This document shows positions 17,035 through 26,347 of a stretch of 64,000 bases of DNA, piece by piece (within the stretch, counting starts at the first letter, position 1; each line of letters begins with the position of its first letter). The notes beneath the pieces are model-generated. The model was not told where the DNA came from, did no database searches, and worked only from the letters and a program-made list of their open reading frames with translations. The translations under genes and the position numbers were made by a program. This DNA comes from Synechococcus sp. CBW1004 (GTDB taxonomy: Bacteria > Cyanobacteriota > Cyanobacteriia > PCC-6307 > Cyanobiaceae). Location of the stretch: assembly GCF_015840715.1 (NCBI RefSeq), contig NZ_CP060397.1, positions 3,058,686 through 3,122,685 of the forward strand, given 5' to 3'.

Positions 17035-18606
17035 ATGAGTGACCACCGGGTGCTGCTGGTACGCCTGCCCTGCAATCCGATCTTCCCGATCGGCCCGATC
17101 TATCTGGCGGATCATCTGCACAAGCAGTTCCCGGGCCTGCCGCAGCGGATCCTCGATCTGGCCGCCGTGCCCTTGCTCGATGTGCAGCGGGTGCTCAGGG
17201 GGGAGGTGGAGCGTTTCCGGCCGACCCTGCTGGTGTTCTCCTGGCGCGACATCCAGATCTATGCGCCGGTGGATGGCCGTGGCGGCAATCCGCTGCAGAA
17301 CTCCTTCGAGGTGTTCTACGCCCGCAATCCGCTGCGGCGACTGCGCGGTGCCCTGGGTGGCCTGCGCCTGATGGGCTCCTATTACGGCGAGCTGTACCGC
17401 AACCTGGCCCTGGTGCGACGCGGTCTGCGGTGGGCCCGCCGCCACCACCCGGACGCCCGCGCCGTCATCGGCGGCGGTGCCGTGAGCGTGTTCTATGAAC
17501 AGCTCGGCCGCAGGCTGCCTGCCGGCACGGTGGTGTCGGTGGGCGAGGGAGAGCCGCTGCTCGAGAAGCTGATCCGCGGTGAGTCGCTGGAGCGGGAGCG
17601 CTGCTTCCTCGCCGGTGAGGCTCCCCGGCCGGGGCTGATCCACGAGCAGCCGGCCGGCATGGAGAAGACCGCCTGCGATTACACCTATATCGCCTCGATC
17701 TGGCCCCAGCTCGACTGGTATCTCGACGGCGGCGACTTCTATGTGGGCGTGCAGACCAAGCGGGGCTGCCCCCACAACTGCTGTTACTGCGTCTACACCG
17801 TGGTGGAGGGCAAGGCGGTGCGCGTCAACCCGGTGGAGGAGGTGATCGCGGAGATGCGGCAGCTCTATGCGCGGGGCGTGCGCGGCTTCTGGTTCACCGA
17901 TGCCCAGTTCATTCCCGCGCGCCGCTACATCGAGGACGCCAAGGCGCTGCTGCGGGCGATCCAGGCCGAGGGTTGGAATGACATCCGCTGGGCGGCCTAC
18001 ATCCGCGCCGACAACCTCGATGCCGAGCTCGCCGAGCTGATGGTGGCCACGGGTATGGAGTATTTCGAGATCGGCATCACCTCCGGCTCCCAGGAGCTGG
18101 TGCGCAAGATGCGCATGGGCTACAACCTGCGCACCGTGCTCGAAAGCTGCCGGATGCTGGCGCGAGCGGGCTTCCGCCACCACGTGTCGGTGAACTACTC
18201 CTTCAACGTCATCGACGAGCGGCCCGAGACGATCCGCCAGACGGTGGCCTATCACCGTGAGCTCGAGCGCATCTTCGGGGCCGACAAGGTGGAGCCGGCG
18301 ATCTTCTTCATCGGCCTGCAGCCCCACACCCATCTGGAGCAGTACGGCTTCGATCAGGGCCTGATCAAGCCGGGCTACAACCCGATGAGCATGATGCCCT
18401 GGACCGCCCGCCAGCTGCTCTGGAACCCCGAACCGATGGGCAGCACCTTCGGTCGCCTCTGTCTGGAGGCCTTCGAGCGCAACCCCGCCGATTTCGGCCG
18501 TACGGTGATGGATCTCCTGCAGCGCGACTACGGCCTGGCACCGCTGGAGGAGGCCCTGCATGCCCCGGTCGAGGGCCGCCGCGCCCTGGCCACGGCTGTT
18601 CGCTAA
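17035..18606 (+). CDS. B12-binding-domain radical SAM protein
   Basis: A 523-residue protein from the ATG at 17035. The first 200 residues form a B12-binding-like Rossmann domain (VLLVRLPCNPIFPIGPIYLA...AVIGGGAVSVFYEQL). The radical SAM core starts at the cluster motif RGCPHNCCYCVY and continues with GFWFTDAQFIPARRYIED and YFEIGITSGSQELVRKMRMG. The family is widespread in picocyanobacteria; its reaction is unknown, though such enzymes often methylate or cyclise tetrapyrroles or lipids. The last codons (TAVR stop) form the first unit of a 19-base tandem repeat. A methyltransferase gene follows on the same strand. Confidence 0.8.
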   Translation: MSDHRVLLVRLPCNPIFPIGPIYLADHLHKQFPGLPQRILDLAAVPLLDVQRVLRGEVERFRPTLLVFSWRDIQIYAPVDGRGGNPLQNSFEVFYARNPLRRLRGALGGLRLMGSYYGELYRNLALVRRGLRWARRHHPDARAVIGGGAVSVFYEQLGRRLPAGTVVSVGEGEPLLEKLIRGESLERERCFLAGEAPRPGLIHEQPAGMEKTACDYTYIASIWPQLDWYLDGGDFYVGVQTKRGCPHNCCYCVYTVVEGKAVRVNPVEEVIAEMRQLYARGVRGFWFTDAQFIPARRYIEDAKALLRAIQAEGWNDIRWAAYIRADNLDAELAELMVATGMEYFEIGITSGSQELVRKMRMGYNLRTVLESCRMLARAGFRHHVSVNYSFNVIDERPETIRQTVAYHRELERIFGADKVEPAIFFIGLQPHTHLEQYGFDQGLIKPGYNPMSMMPWTARQLLWNPEPMGSTFGRLCLEAFERNPADFGRTVMDLLQRDYGLAPLEEALHAPVEGRRALATAVR

Positions 18607-18707
18607 GCAAACGGCTGTTCGCTAGGCCTCCGGCTGTTCGCTAGGCAAGCGGCTGTTCGCTGAGCCACTGGCTGTTCGCTGAGCATCACCCTGTTCGCTG
18701 AGCCTGA
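18594..18707 (+). repeat. Six-copy 19-bp tandem repeat across the radical SAM stop codon
   Basis: The unit is GGCTGTTCGCTRRGCNNNC, starting at 18594, 18613, 18632, 18651, 18670 and 18689 (the last copy diverges in its first bases). The spacing is exactly 19. Copy 1 encodes the C-terminal AVR and the stop TAA; the rest fills the gap to the methyltransferase start at 18713. The TAA/TAG/TGA in the core (GCTAAG, GCTAGG, GCTGAG) appears in every copy, so a stop occurs at each step as the frame rotates. Confidence 0.9.
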
Positions 18708-18712
18708 CCCCC

Positions 18713-19492
18713 ATGGAGAGCAACACCCTCGAAGACGCCGCCGCCAGGAGCGCAGCCGGCCCAGCCGCCACCCGCAACCTCTCGCCGGAGAGTCTCGCCT
18801 TGTTCGAGCGAAGCTGGCAGAGCTACCACCGCGTCGTTGAAGCCGATCTGATGGAGCACGCCGGCCTGCTCGGGGCCCTGGCGAGCCATCTCGAGGCCTT
18901 CGTGACCTGCTGGGGCCCGGCGCCGCTCAGCCTGGCGGATCTGGCCTGCGGTGATCTCACCACCCTCGAGCCTCTGCTGCGTTCGCTCCCCCTCGCCGCC
19001 TTCACCGGTGTCGATGCGGCCGCCACGGCCCTGTCCCTGGCCCGCACCCGCATGGCCGGCTGGACGGTGACCTGCCATTGGGTGCAGGACGACCTGCTGC
19101 GCTGGGCGGAGCAGCGGGGAGAGCGCCATGCCGTGATCAGTTGTCTGTTCGGCCTGCATCACCTCGCCGATGGAGACAAGCAGCGTTTTCTCGAGCAGGT
19201 CGAAGGCCGGTTGGCCGAGGGGGGGCTGCTGCTGATCGGTGATGTGTTCCGGGAGCCGGGAGAGGAGCGTCCGGCCTACTTGGAGCGTTATGTGCGCCGC
19301 ATCCGCACCCAGTGGACAGGGCTGGAGACGGCCCTGCAGGACCATGTGATCGACCACCTGACGAGCAGTGACTTCCCCGCTGCGCGTGACGCGTTCACGG
19401 CCATGGCGCAGGCGGCAGGTTGGCGGATTGCTTGGATCTGGGCAGGGCGCCATTGCGCTGAGCGGTTGGCGGTGCTGCAGCGCGCCGTTTGA
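18713..19492 (+). CDS. Class I SAM-dependent methyltransferase
   Basis: A 259-residue protein with motif I LADLACGDLTTLEPLL (loop slightly altered from the usual GxGxG), motif II FTGVDAAATALSLARTRM, and ISCLFGLHHLADGDKQRFL in place of motif IV/V, followed by EGGLLLIGDVFREPGEE. Substrate unknown. It may act with the radical SAM enzyme upstream, from which it is separated only by the 19-base repeats. A hairpin at 19514-19532 (GCTGCAC / GTGCAGC) lies just after it and could end transcription, though no T-run follows. Confidence 0.7.
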   Translation: MESNTLEDAAARSAAGPAATRNLSPESLALFERSWQSYHRVVEADLMEHAGLLGALASHLEAFVTCWGPAPLSLADLACGDLTTLEPLLRSLPLAAFTGVDAAATALSLARTRMAGWTVTCHWVQDDLLRWAEQRGERHAVISCLFGLHHLADGDKQRFLEQVEGRLAEGGLLLIGDVFREPGEERPAYLERYVRRIRTQWTGLETALQDHVIDHLTSSDFPAARDAFTAMAQAAGWRIAWIWAGRHCAERLAVLQRAV

Positions 19493-19694
19493 TCCGCTGG
19501 CTCGGCAGCGGGAGCTGCACGCGAGGTGCAGCTTCTGGAGGTTCTGCAGTTGTCTGGCTGTGATCTTCAACTGTGGCTCGATGCCGACGTCATCAGGCCC
19601 GATCGCGGTGCAAGCTCAAGAACGGCAGCAATGACAATCGGCGCAGCGCGGATAGGATAGGTTTCAGCTCATTCATTCCATCCATCCAGAGCCC

Positions 19695-21854
19695 ATGCCG
19701 CGCTTCGTGTGCATTGAACAATATTCGGAGGAGGATTGTGGTGCTGCCTGTGTGGCAACCATTGCTCTGCATTACGGCAAGCGGTTTCCCTTGTCGCGTG
19801 TGCGGGAGCTTGTGGGTACTGGCGTGAACGGGACCACCCTGCTTGGCCTTCGCCGAGGTGCTGATTCGCTCGGATTTAATTGTCGGGCGGTACGAGCTGA
19901 GGTCAAGCAAGATATTTTTTCTGATCTTCATAAAATTGAGCTCCCTGCAATCTGCCATTGGAAAGGAGACCATTGGGTGGTTTTATATGGTGTTTTCCGC
20001 AATAAAGTGGTCATCGCTGATCCGGCGGTTGGTGTGCGGTGGATCTCGCGACAAGAGTTTCTTGCCTCCTGGACCAATGGTGTGCTGCTGCTGCTCGACC
20101 CCGATTATCTGAGGCTCAACTCGCAGCCCGATGATCCTCGCATTCGTAGTAGCTATCGCAAGATCATCAAATATGTGAAGCCTCTAAGTGGATTGCTCCT
20201 CAATGCCCTACTGATCAACATTGTCATCGGCATCGTGGCCCTGGGCATGCCGATCCTCATGCAGCTGCTAACCGACGATGTGTTGGTCAGGAGAGATGCC
20301 GGCTTCCTCAGTAGCCTGGCGATCGGCATGATGATCCTACTTGGCTTTCGAGCCATACTTGACTATATTCAGAGCAAGATGTTTGGCTACTTCACCGAAC
20401 GAATCGAGCTCAATGTGATCTTGCTGTACGGACGCAAGCTATTTCAAATGCCGCTTGCCTACTTTGAAACGCACCGTAGCGGCGAGATTCTTAGTCGCAT
20501 CAGTGACATCGGGCGCATGAATGAGATTCTTAGCTTTGCGTTCGTTGGACTGCCCAGTCAATTCTTTATTGCCGCGATCTCACTCGTTGTGATGATTTTT
20601 TATTCGCCATCAATGACGTTGATGGCAGTCTGCCTTTTTGCTGTAATCATTCTAATCGATATATCGTTTTTGCCTGCAATCCGCGATAAGGCTCGTCGAG
20701 TTATTGTTAAGAACGCTCAGAATCAGGGCTTTCTAGTCGAGATGTTTCGAGGAGCTCAAGTGCTTAAGACAACTGACGCTACTCCGCAAGCATGGCAAGA
20801 ATATCAGGGCAATTTCGGAGCCATATCGCGGTTGAGTTGGCAAAGCCTAAATCTATCTGTGGCCAGCAGTACAATCAGTGAAACATTAAACGCCATCGTT
20901 CATCTTGGTCTGCTGATTTATGGCAGCAGCTTTGTTCTGAGCGGCAAGCTGAGCATTGGTCAATTGCTTGCCTTTAATGGGATGAGCTCTAATGTACTTG
21001 CTTTCTTGACGGATCTCTCAAACTTTGCGGCAAAGTATATCAATGGAAATCTAATCTTTGGACGCCTTTCCGAGGTGCTGGATGGCAAGCCTGAAGAAGT
21101 AAACCCTGACAAAAAGGTTTGGATTGATCTGCCTCCAAATGCTCCAATTACTTGTAAAAGAGTCAGCTTTTCACATCCCGGACGGGTTGAGTTGATCCGT
21201 GGACTAAATCTAGAAATCCCGGGTGGAATGACGACGGCGTTGGTCGGTGAATCAGGTTGTGGCAAAAGCACCATGGCTAAGTTGCTGGCAGGTCTATGTG
21301 AGCCGCAAAAGGGCATTGTCCAATTTGGTCCTTATGGCCAGAAGGATATCGCCCTCGATTGTTTGCGTCAGCAGATCTGCTTGGTGCCACAAGATACTCA
21401 GTTCTTTAATCGATCAATTCTCGATAACTTTAAATTCAGTTATCCAAAAGTCAGCTATGATCAGATCGTCAGAGCCTGCGAGATTTGCTTGGCCCACGAT
21501 TTTGTTTGCGAGCTCCCCGACGGCTATCATACGATTCTGGGTGAGTTTGGTGCCAACCTTTCGGGGGGGCAAAAGCAGAGATTAGCCGTTGCTAGAGCCC
21601 TAATTGCTGATCCATCAATTCTGATCCTGGATGAGTCGACTTCGGCAATGGATCCTGTGCTGGAAGGTAAATTCCTAGCCAATCTATTCTCCCATCGTGA
21701 GGGGTGTACCAATGTTTTGATCAGCCATCGTCCTAACCTAATTCTGCAATGTGATTGGGTCATTTATCTTGAGAAAGGAGGTATTAAATATCAAGGCAGA
21801 CCAAGTGATATGAAACAACGATCTTCCCTGGCTCAATTTCTGCTCAAATCATGA
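19695..21854 (+). CDS. Peptidase-containing ABC transporter (C39 peptidase, double-glycine exporter)
   Basis: A 719-residue exporter. Residues 1-130 form a C39 peptidase with catalytic Cys15 (EEDCGAACV), His93 (GDHWVVLYG) and Asp109 (IADPAVG). A six-helix ABC membrane domain covers about 160-440. The ATPase follows, with Walker A GESGCGKST (about 518), signature NLSGGQKQR (about 620), and SILILDESTSAMD. Such proteins cut leader peptides after Gly-Gly and pump out the core. All catalytic residues are present. The stop overlaps the HlyD-type gene by four bases (ATGA). Base composition is clearly AT-richer than the flanking core genes, which suggests transfer. The likely substrate is the 36-residue peptide encoded convergently at 23133-23243. 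Confidence 0.93.
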   Translation: MPRFVCIEQYSEEDCGAACVATIALHYGKRFPLSRVRELVGTGVNGTTLLGLRRGADSLGFNCRAVRAEVKQDIFSDLHKIELPAICHWKGDHWVVLYGVFRNKVVIADPAVGVRWISRQEFLASWTNGVLLLLDPDYLRLNSQPDDPRIRSSYRKIIKYVKPLSGLLLNALLINIVIGIVALGMPILMQLLTDDVLVRRDAGFLSSLAIGMMILLGFRAILDYIQSKMFGYFTERIELNVILLYGRKLFQMPLAYFETHRSGEILSRISDIGRMNEILSFAFVGLPSQFFIAAISLVVMIFYSPSMTLMAVCLFAVIILIDISFLPAIRDKARRVIVKNAQNQGFLVEMFRGAQVLKTTDATPQAWQEYQGNFGAISRLSWQSLNLSVASSTISETLNAIVHLGLLIYGSSFVLSGKLSIGQLLAFNGMSSNVLAFLTDLSNFAAKYINGNLIFGRLSEVLDGKPEEVNPDKKVWIDLPPNAPITCKRVSFSHPGRVELIRGLNLEIPGGMTTALVGESGCGKSTMAKLLAGLCEPQKGIVQFGPYGQKDIALDCLRQQICLVPQDTQFFNRSILDNFKFSYPKVSYDQIVRACEICLAHDFVCELPDGYHTILGEFGANLSGGQKQRLAVARALIADPSILILDESTSAMDPVLEGKFLANLFSHREGCTNVLISHRPNLILQCDWVIYLEKGGIKYQGRPSDMKQRSSLAQFLLKS

Positions 21855-23053
21855 ATCAGAACATTGATTCCGTTGAACTTCAGGACATCACGCCTGCGAC
21901 CATCCCAGGACGGTTAACGCTTCGCGACGAAGAAGGCTTGGCAGAACTGAAATTCGACGAATATATCCCCTCAATTCAGCCCTGGATGAAAATTTCAAGC
22001 CTGATGATGGTATCGGGCTTTTTGGCGGCCATTGCATTTATGGCTGTATGCCCTTACAGGGTCGTTGTCAGAGCAGTCGGTAATATCCGACCAGCTGGTG
22101 AGCTCAGTGTCATTAACTCACCTTTTGAGGGGAGGCTGCACAGTATCAATGTTTCCACAAATCAGGCCATTGATGCTGGTCAAGTTGTGGTTACATTGGA
22201 TCAATCAGATATGCAAGCTAGGCTCCAAGAAATCGACAATAATATTAAGCAGATTTCGATCCAAGCCGCGTCCCTAGCTGGCCAATCCGAAGCTGAGTAC
22301 GGCGCTGCTCTTGTAGAGGTTGAAAAGAACCGTGCACAGCTTAAGTTGGCAGAATCAGAGTATCGGCGCTTTCGTGGTCTGATGGCGACTGGTGCTGCTT
22401 CCATTCAACAGCTCGAAGAGCGAGAAGCCGCTTATAATATTGCCAAGGCGGGTTTTGACAAGTCGAGAAAGTTATTAGGAGAAATACAGTCTCGCAGTAA
22501 TAATCTTGAAGCTCAACTCAAGCGAGACTTGGTTACGCAAGAAGCCAGCGCTGCCAAGATCCGGAGAGATCTCGGCTATACTCAAGTGCGCTCACCCATA
22601 CGTGGAACTGTTTTTAAACTGGATGTAAGAAGCCCAGGCCAGACGATTTCAATAGGTCAACCGATAGCGAGTATCGCTCCTAAAGACGTTAATCTGGTCA
22701 TCAAGGCCATTGTCCAAAGCGAGGAAATATCCAATGTAAAAGTAGGTCAACCTGCAATTCTTAAAATCACGGGCTGCCCACACCCCGACTTCGGTGTCCT
22801 CAAAGCAAAAGTGACATCAATTGCTCCTGATGCTCTCGGGACAGAGATGAATAAACAGTCAGTCAATCAACAACTACCTGCTAATTCAGGATATGAAGTG
22901 AGACTGCAGCCAGATAAAACATACTTGGTGGCCAATACAGGACTGCGATGCCAGCTGAAAATTGGCATGGATCTAAGCGCTGATATCACCATCCGCAATG
23001 AGGCAATGCTGATGTTTTTGCTGAGAAAAGCGCGAATAGTAACGGGGAGCTAG
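21851..23053 (+). CDS. HlyD-family periplasmic adaptor of the ABC exporter
   Basis: This 400-residue protein has one N-terminal membrane helix (MVSGFLAAIAFMAVCPY, about 55-70), a lipoyl/barrel-sandwich half (IRPAGELSVINSPFEGRL), a long coiled-coil hairpin (about 110-230), and the second barrel half (YTQVRSPIRGTVFKLDVRSP). It joins the inner-membrane exporter to an outer-membrane channel of the TolC type, not encoded here. Translation is coupled to the transporter by an ATGA overlap. Confidence 0.92.
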   Translation: MNQNIDSVELQDITPATIPGRLTLRDEEGLAELKFDEYIPSIQPWMKISSLMMVSGFLAAIAFMAVCPYRVVVRAVGNIRPAGELSVINSPFEGRLHSINVSTNQAIDAGQVVVTLDQSDMQARLQEIDNNIKQISIQAASLAGQSEAEYGAALVEVEKNRAQLKLAESEYRRFRGLMATGAASIQQLEEREAAYNIAKAGFDKSRKLLGEIQSRSNNLEAQLKRDLVTQEASAAKIRRDLGYTQVRSPIRGTVFKLDVRSPGQTISIGQPIASIAPKDVNLVIKAIVQSEEISNVKVGQPAILKITGCPHPDFGVLKAKVTSIAPDALGTEMNKQSVNQQLPANSGYEVRLQPDKTYLVANTGLRCQLKIGMDLSADITIRNEAMLMFLLRKARIVTGS

Positions 23054-23132
23054 GATAAAACATCCCAACTCCCCCCGCATTCAGAAGAGGTCAATTTAAT
23101 GGCTGGCGGAAAAAGTCTCGCTGGCCGCTGAG

Positions 23133-23243
23133 TCACTTCTTGGATTTGTTGCCACTGCTGTCCTTGCCTTTTTTAGGACGCTTAGAACCGCCACCGCTGA
23201 GCAGCTCGGCTTCGTTATCATTCAATTGAGCAAAATCGCCCAT
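23133..23243 (-). CDS. Putative double-glycine-leader peptide, substrate of the adjacent exporter
   Basis: A 36-residue open frame, ATG at 23243, behind a near-perfect ribosome site (AGGAG, five bases upstream). The first 18 residues are a classical double-glycine leader: LNDNEAELLSGG, with hydrophobic residues at -4, -5 and -12, acidic residues and Gly-Gly. The core (GSKRPKKGKDSSGNKSKK) is strongly basic, with eight lysines, one arginine and no cysteine. It faces the C39 exporter/HlyD operon, 79 bases from its end, and lies downstream of the glycosyltransferase gene on its own strand. Analogous secreted small proteins (EbfG in Synechococcus elongatus) control biofilm formation. A bacteriocin or signal role is equally possible. 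No modification enzyme other than the neighbouring glycosyl/sulfotransferase is present. Confidence 0.8.
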   Translation of the reverse strand: MGDFAQLNDNEAELLSGGGSKRPKKGKDSSGNKSKK

Positions 23244-23414
23244 GGTGACTCCTTGTTGTGTTGTGTGCGGTTTGTAACGCTCAAGTTGGTCCCTTGAACG
23301 CTCTCACTCCTAGTTTATCTTAGCACCAGCGCGCGTTGGGCATCGCAGCTGTTGTCGGAGCCAAGATGGAATTCCCATGCCCCCAAGGTGCTTGTGGGAG
23401 GCTTGGTATCGATT

Positions 23415-26180
23415 CTAACCATTTTGGCGCTGGTTGTTTCGAATTCCGAAAAGATGTTCTTCAGAATCGTGCCATCGGTCTTGTAGAAGTTTGCAGAGGG
23501 TGAGCACCTTCTGGTGGGATGTGTTCCGCGATGGCGAAAATTCATCTTCTGATTTGGCGATCTCCGCCAGTGACAGATCTGGCTCCGTCAGTTCTGGATC
23601 TTCATCCAAAGCGGTTGCCTCAAGGAGTTGAAGCAGAGGTGCAAAGGAAGATCTCACGTGATGAGAGTCAGCATCTGAAAGCTGTAATTCTGTAGCTTGG
23701 CCCCCCTTGGCGACTTCCATCTTGGCGTCAAGGTCACCCCACCATTCTGCGTAGCTTCCCTGAACCGAGAAGCGCTCGTCAAGATGAATATCCTGTTCAA
23801 CTTGTTGTTTAATCGTCTCCAACTCATTCATATAAACAGTATTCACGGCGCCCAATGTGTCGATTCGTCGCTTTAATCCCTTCGGCCATTCAGGTGTCTT
23901 CAAGCCAAGCCAATCTGCCACATGACGAAGCGAACCTGTAGGGTCTTGATTGAAAGCTTCTTGTCTGACGATCAGAAGTTGCCCGATCGGAGCTGCTTGT
24001 AGCGGTTGTATCAAGGCTTCCAGGTATTGATCACAAAGCTCTTCGATCGTCAGGCATGGTATGCCGCTCATCAACGCCTGCGCTTTGGCGACTGAGTTGA
24101 GCCGGGTGATCTGATCAATTGGATCGCCAATCACCAACAGAGCGCGATGCATTGGTAACAGTTCAAACAAGAGCTGGGCAGCATAGGCTGCTGAACTGCT
24201 TCTCTCAATCAGATTGGAGACTCCGTTGATGCGACTGAAGCTCCGGCATCGTGCAGGCATGGTGGCCTGAACCAGTCTGAAATAGGCTTCCAGAGCGGTG
24301 AAAGTGCGATTCGGGCTTAGAGCTAAACCCGCATCAATTAAAGGATCAAGCCGCCAATCTCTGCTCGCTTTGTCTCGCTTTTCAAGTTGCCGCAGCCGAT
24401 TGAGGATCGTGGTCGATGAATGACGATCCAGGCAATCACCACCAAAAGCTTGGTACCAGCGATACAAAAAGTTGTTGGGAGGCAGGCCAAAAAAAGTGAT
24501 GTGATGGCAGAGGTCACGCTGTAGTCGGTGAGCGCCACAACCAACAGGCCCCAGAATAGAAATCAAATTCAGTCTCGTTTTCTTGGGACTCTCGGGCAAC
24601 GAGCTTGGCAGAAATGGAGTGTGTGATCTGTGGCGGAAGCGATCACTCACTTTCTGCCATTCCTCTAGGGACCTGGCATGTAGAAACTTCGCATTGGCTG
24701 GTGGTAAATGCCCGGCAGCTGTGAAGTGACCCCAATACCAAGTCTCAAACACCACGCTTGAGTGATCACTCCAGGCGCATCTGAAGTGTGATGTGAGATA
24801 GTTAAATGCGACGCGATCACAAAAGGGGCCAAGTTCGCGTGGCATTTGCGCCCATAGACTCAAGGAGCGAAACGCGGGTTCAAAAACCACCACAGAACTC
24901 GTATCTGCATGGCTACGACTCAGATCTTCTTCATCAAGCTGGGGCAACAACTCGCCATCAGGGAAAGCCACTTCGCGGCCAGTAAAAACGATCTCACAAC
25001 CGGTTTCACGTTGAACTCTGATCGCTGACTCCAGGTGATCGGGGAGAAACCAGTTATCGGCATCAAGGTAGGCAATGCAGGTGAAGCCTTCATTCATCGC
25101 ACAAAGGGCACCAATGCTGCGAGGCGTGTTGCCGTTGTCGTTGTGGCCCATGCCACCCAAGCGGATGTGGCGGCAGTTCAGTGCTTCGAGCTCCTCGCGT
25201 CCTTGCCCATCCGCCACAAGAAAATGGCAACAAGGGATGGTTTGTGCCAGCACGCTGTGATGGCATCGCTTCAGGATCGCAAGATCCTCGTTGTAATAGG
25301 GTGTTATGACAGCCACGCGAGGACTGTCCTTGAGATCATCTGAGTATGTCGCAGATGTCTGCTCGTTGTTTGCGACTAAACTTTTTGTGAGAATGCCATG
25401 TTGATGGCGATCCTCGATTTCAGCGAGTGCTTGGGTGTAGTCAAGCAGAAACTTCTCGGGGACGAAGTGACCTTTCCGAGTGTGAACGCGAGAAATCCCT
25501 TCGCCATGAGTTGATGTTAGGAAACGCCGCTTGTCCACCGTGTTCCGACTATGGCCAATGCAGGTAATTGTCCTGAGAGGCTCCAGCTGCACCATTGGGA
25601 CACTAAAATTGTCTAAAAAATATGCCTCCTCGGCATGTGTTGCCCCGGCTTCATAGGCATGGTTGGTGAGATAGCTGCGATGAAAGGCCAGCGTGTTGCC
25701 CGTGGCATGCCCGGAGCCAAACGCATGAATCATCCATGTCGAGCATTCTGGGAGCAGTAGCAGAGGCAGTTCGCTGGAGCCAGCAATCAGGCATTCGCTG
25801 TTCTGCAATGCGGTCACCGCATGCGAGACCCGGGTGGGAGGATAGTAATCATCATCATCCATGTAGACGATGAACTCTCCTCTACAGTATTCATGAGACA
25901 GATTGCGCTTGGCTCCAAGCTCTAAGCGTTGCTCTAAATAGTAATAGCGGACCTTGACTCCTGATTTTATGGCGTCTGTAAAGCCAAACGTGGTGGGCCC
26001 GTTAGGGCTGTCATCAATAATGATCCACTCAAGATTTGCCTGTGGATAGTCCTGCAGGATTAAAGACTGTTCCAGCAGCGGCAGCAGCGCTTGCCGTTCA
26101 TAGGTGACGGTGCAGATGCTGACGAGCGGAGTTAAATATGATGGCATAACGACGTCGGCAAGCCTGTCTGTTTCTTGCAT
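23415..26180 (-). CDS. Fused GT2 - GT2 - sulfotransferase-like protein
   Basis: A 921-residue protein in three parts. Residues about 17-260 form a GT2 glycosyltransferase (VSICTVTYERQALLPLLEQS, IVYMDDDDYYPPTRV). About 285-500 form a second GT2 domain (VAVITPYYNEDLAILKRC, CIAYLDADNWFLPDHLES). About 540-800 look like a sulfotransferase domain with a P-loop-like start (LISILGPVGCGAHRLQRDL) and a later GDPIDQITRLNSVAKAQ segment resembling the PAPS 3'-phosphate site. The tail is acidic and low-complexity. It probably builds and sulfates a surface glycan, or modifies the double-glycine peptide. The 170 bases downstream, up to the peptide gene, show no terminator. Confidence 0.75.
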   Translation of the reverse strand: MQETDRLADVVMPSYLTPLVSICTVTYERQALLPLLEQSLILQDYPQANLEWIIIDDSPNGPTTFGFTDAIKSGVKVRYYYLEQRLELGAKRNLSHEYCRGEFIVYMDDDDYYPPTRVSHAVTALQNSECLIAGSSELPLLLLPECSTWMIHAFGSGHATGNTLAFHRSYLTNHAYEAGATHAEEAYFLDNFSVPMVQLEPLRTITCIGHSRNTVDKRRFLTSTHGEGISRVHTRKGHFVPEKFLLDYTQALAEIEDRHQHGILTKSLVANNEQTSATYSDDLKDSPRVAVITPYYNEDLAILKRCHHSVLAQTIPCCHFLVADGQGREELEALNCRHIRLGGMGHNDNGNTPRSIGALCAMNEGFTCIAYLDADNWFLPDHLESAIRVQRETGCEIVFTGREVAFPDGELLPQLDEEDLSRSHADTSSVVVFEPAFRSLSLWAQMPRELGPFCDRVAFNYLTSHFRCAWSDHSSVVFETWYWGHFTAAGHLPPANAKFLHARSLEEWQKVSDRFRHRSHTPFLPSSLPESPKKTRLNLISILGPVGCGAHRLQRDLCHHITFFGLPPNNFLYRWYQAFGGDCLDRHSSTTILNRLRQLEKRDKASRDWRLDPLIDAGLALSPNRTFTALEAYFRLVQATMPARCRSFSRINGVSNLIERSSSAAYAAQLLFELLPMHRALLVIGDPIDQITRLNSVAKAQALMSGIPCLTIEELCDQYLEALIQPLQAAPIGQLLIVRQEAFNQDPTGSLRHVADWLGLKTPEWPKGLKRRIDTLGAVNTVYMNELETIKQQVEQDIHLDERFSVQGSYAEWWGDLDAKMEVAKGGQATELQLSDADSHHVRSSFAPLLQLLEATALDEDPELTEPDLSLAEIAKSEDEFSPSRNTSHQKVLTLCKLLQDRWHDSEEHLFGIRNNQRQNG

Positions 26181-26347
26181 GCGGTCTTTGGACTTTGGAT
26201 TGTCATCACCGCCTCACTGTAGCCATCTTCTGCTTGTGTGAAACGGTTGCGAGGCGACTTATGCCTGCGCTGGTCGCTGAGATCAGCGTTGAGGAGCTTT
26301 ACGCATGACCACGTATGCCTAGTGGTTTCACTCCATAATTTACGAGT

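Noticed and set aside
18594-18707. CRISPR-like repeat
   Set aside because: Only four variable bases separate 15-base cores, so there are no spacers, and no cas genes are near.
23315-23545. 76-codon minus frame overlapping the end of the GT2 fusion
   Set aside because: Partly protein-like (SAKMVRIDTKPPTSTLG), but it overlaps the fusion gene in another frame, has no start signal and no family match. Could be an old frameshifted tail of the fusion.
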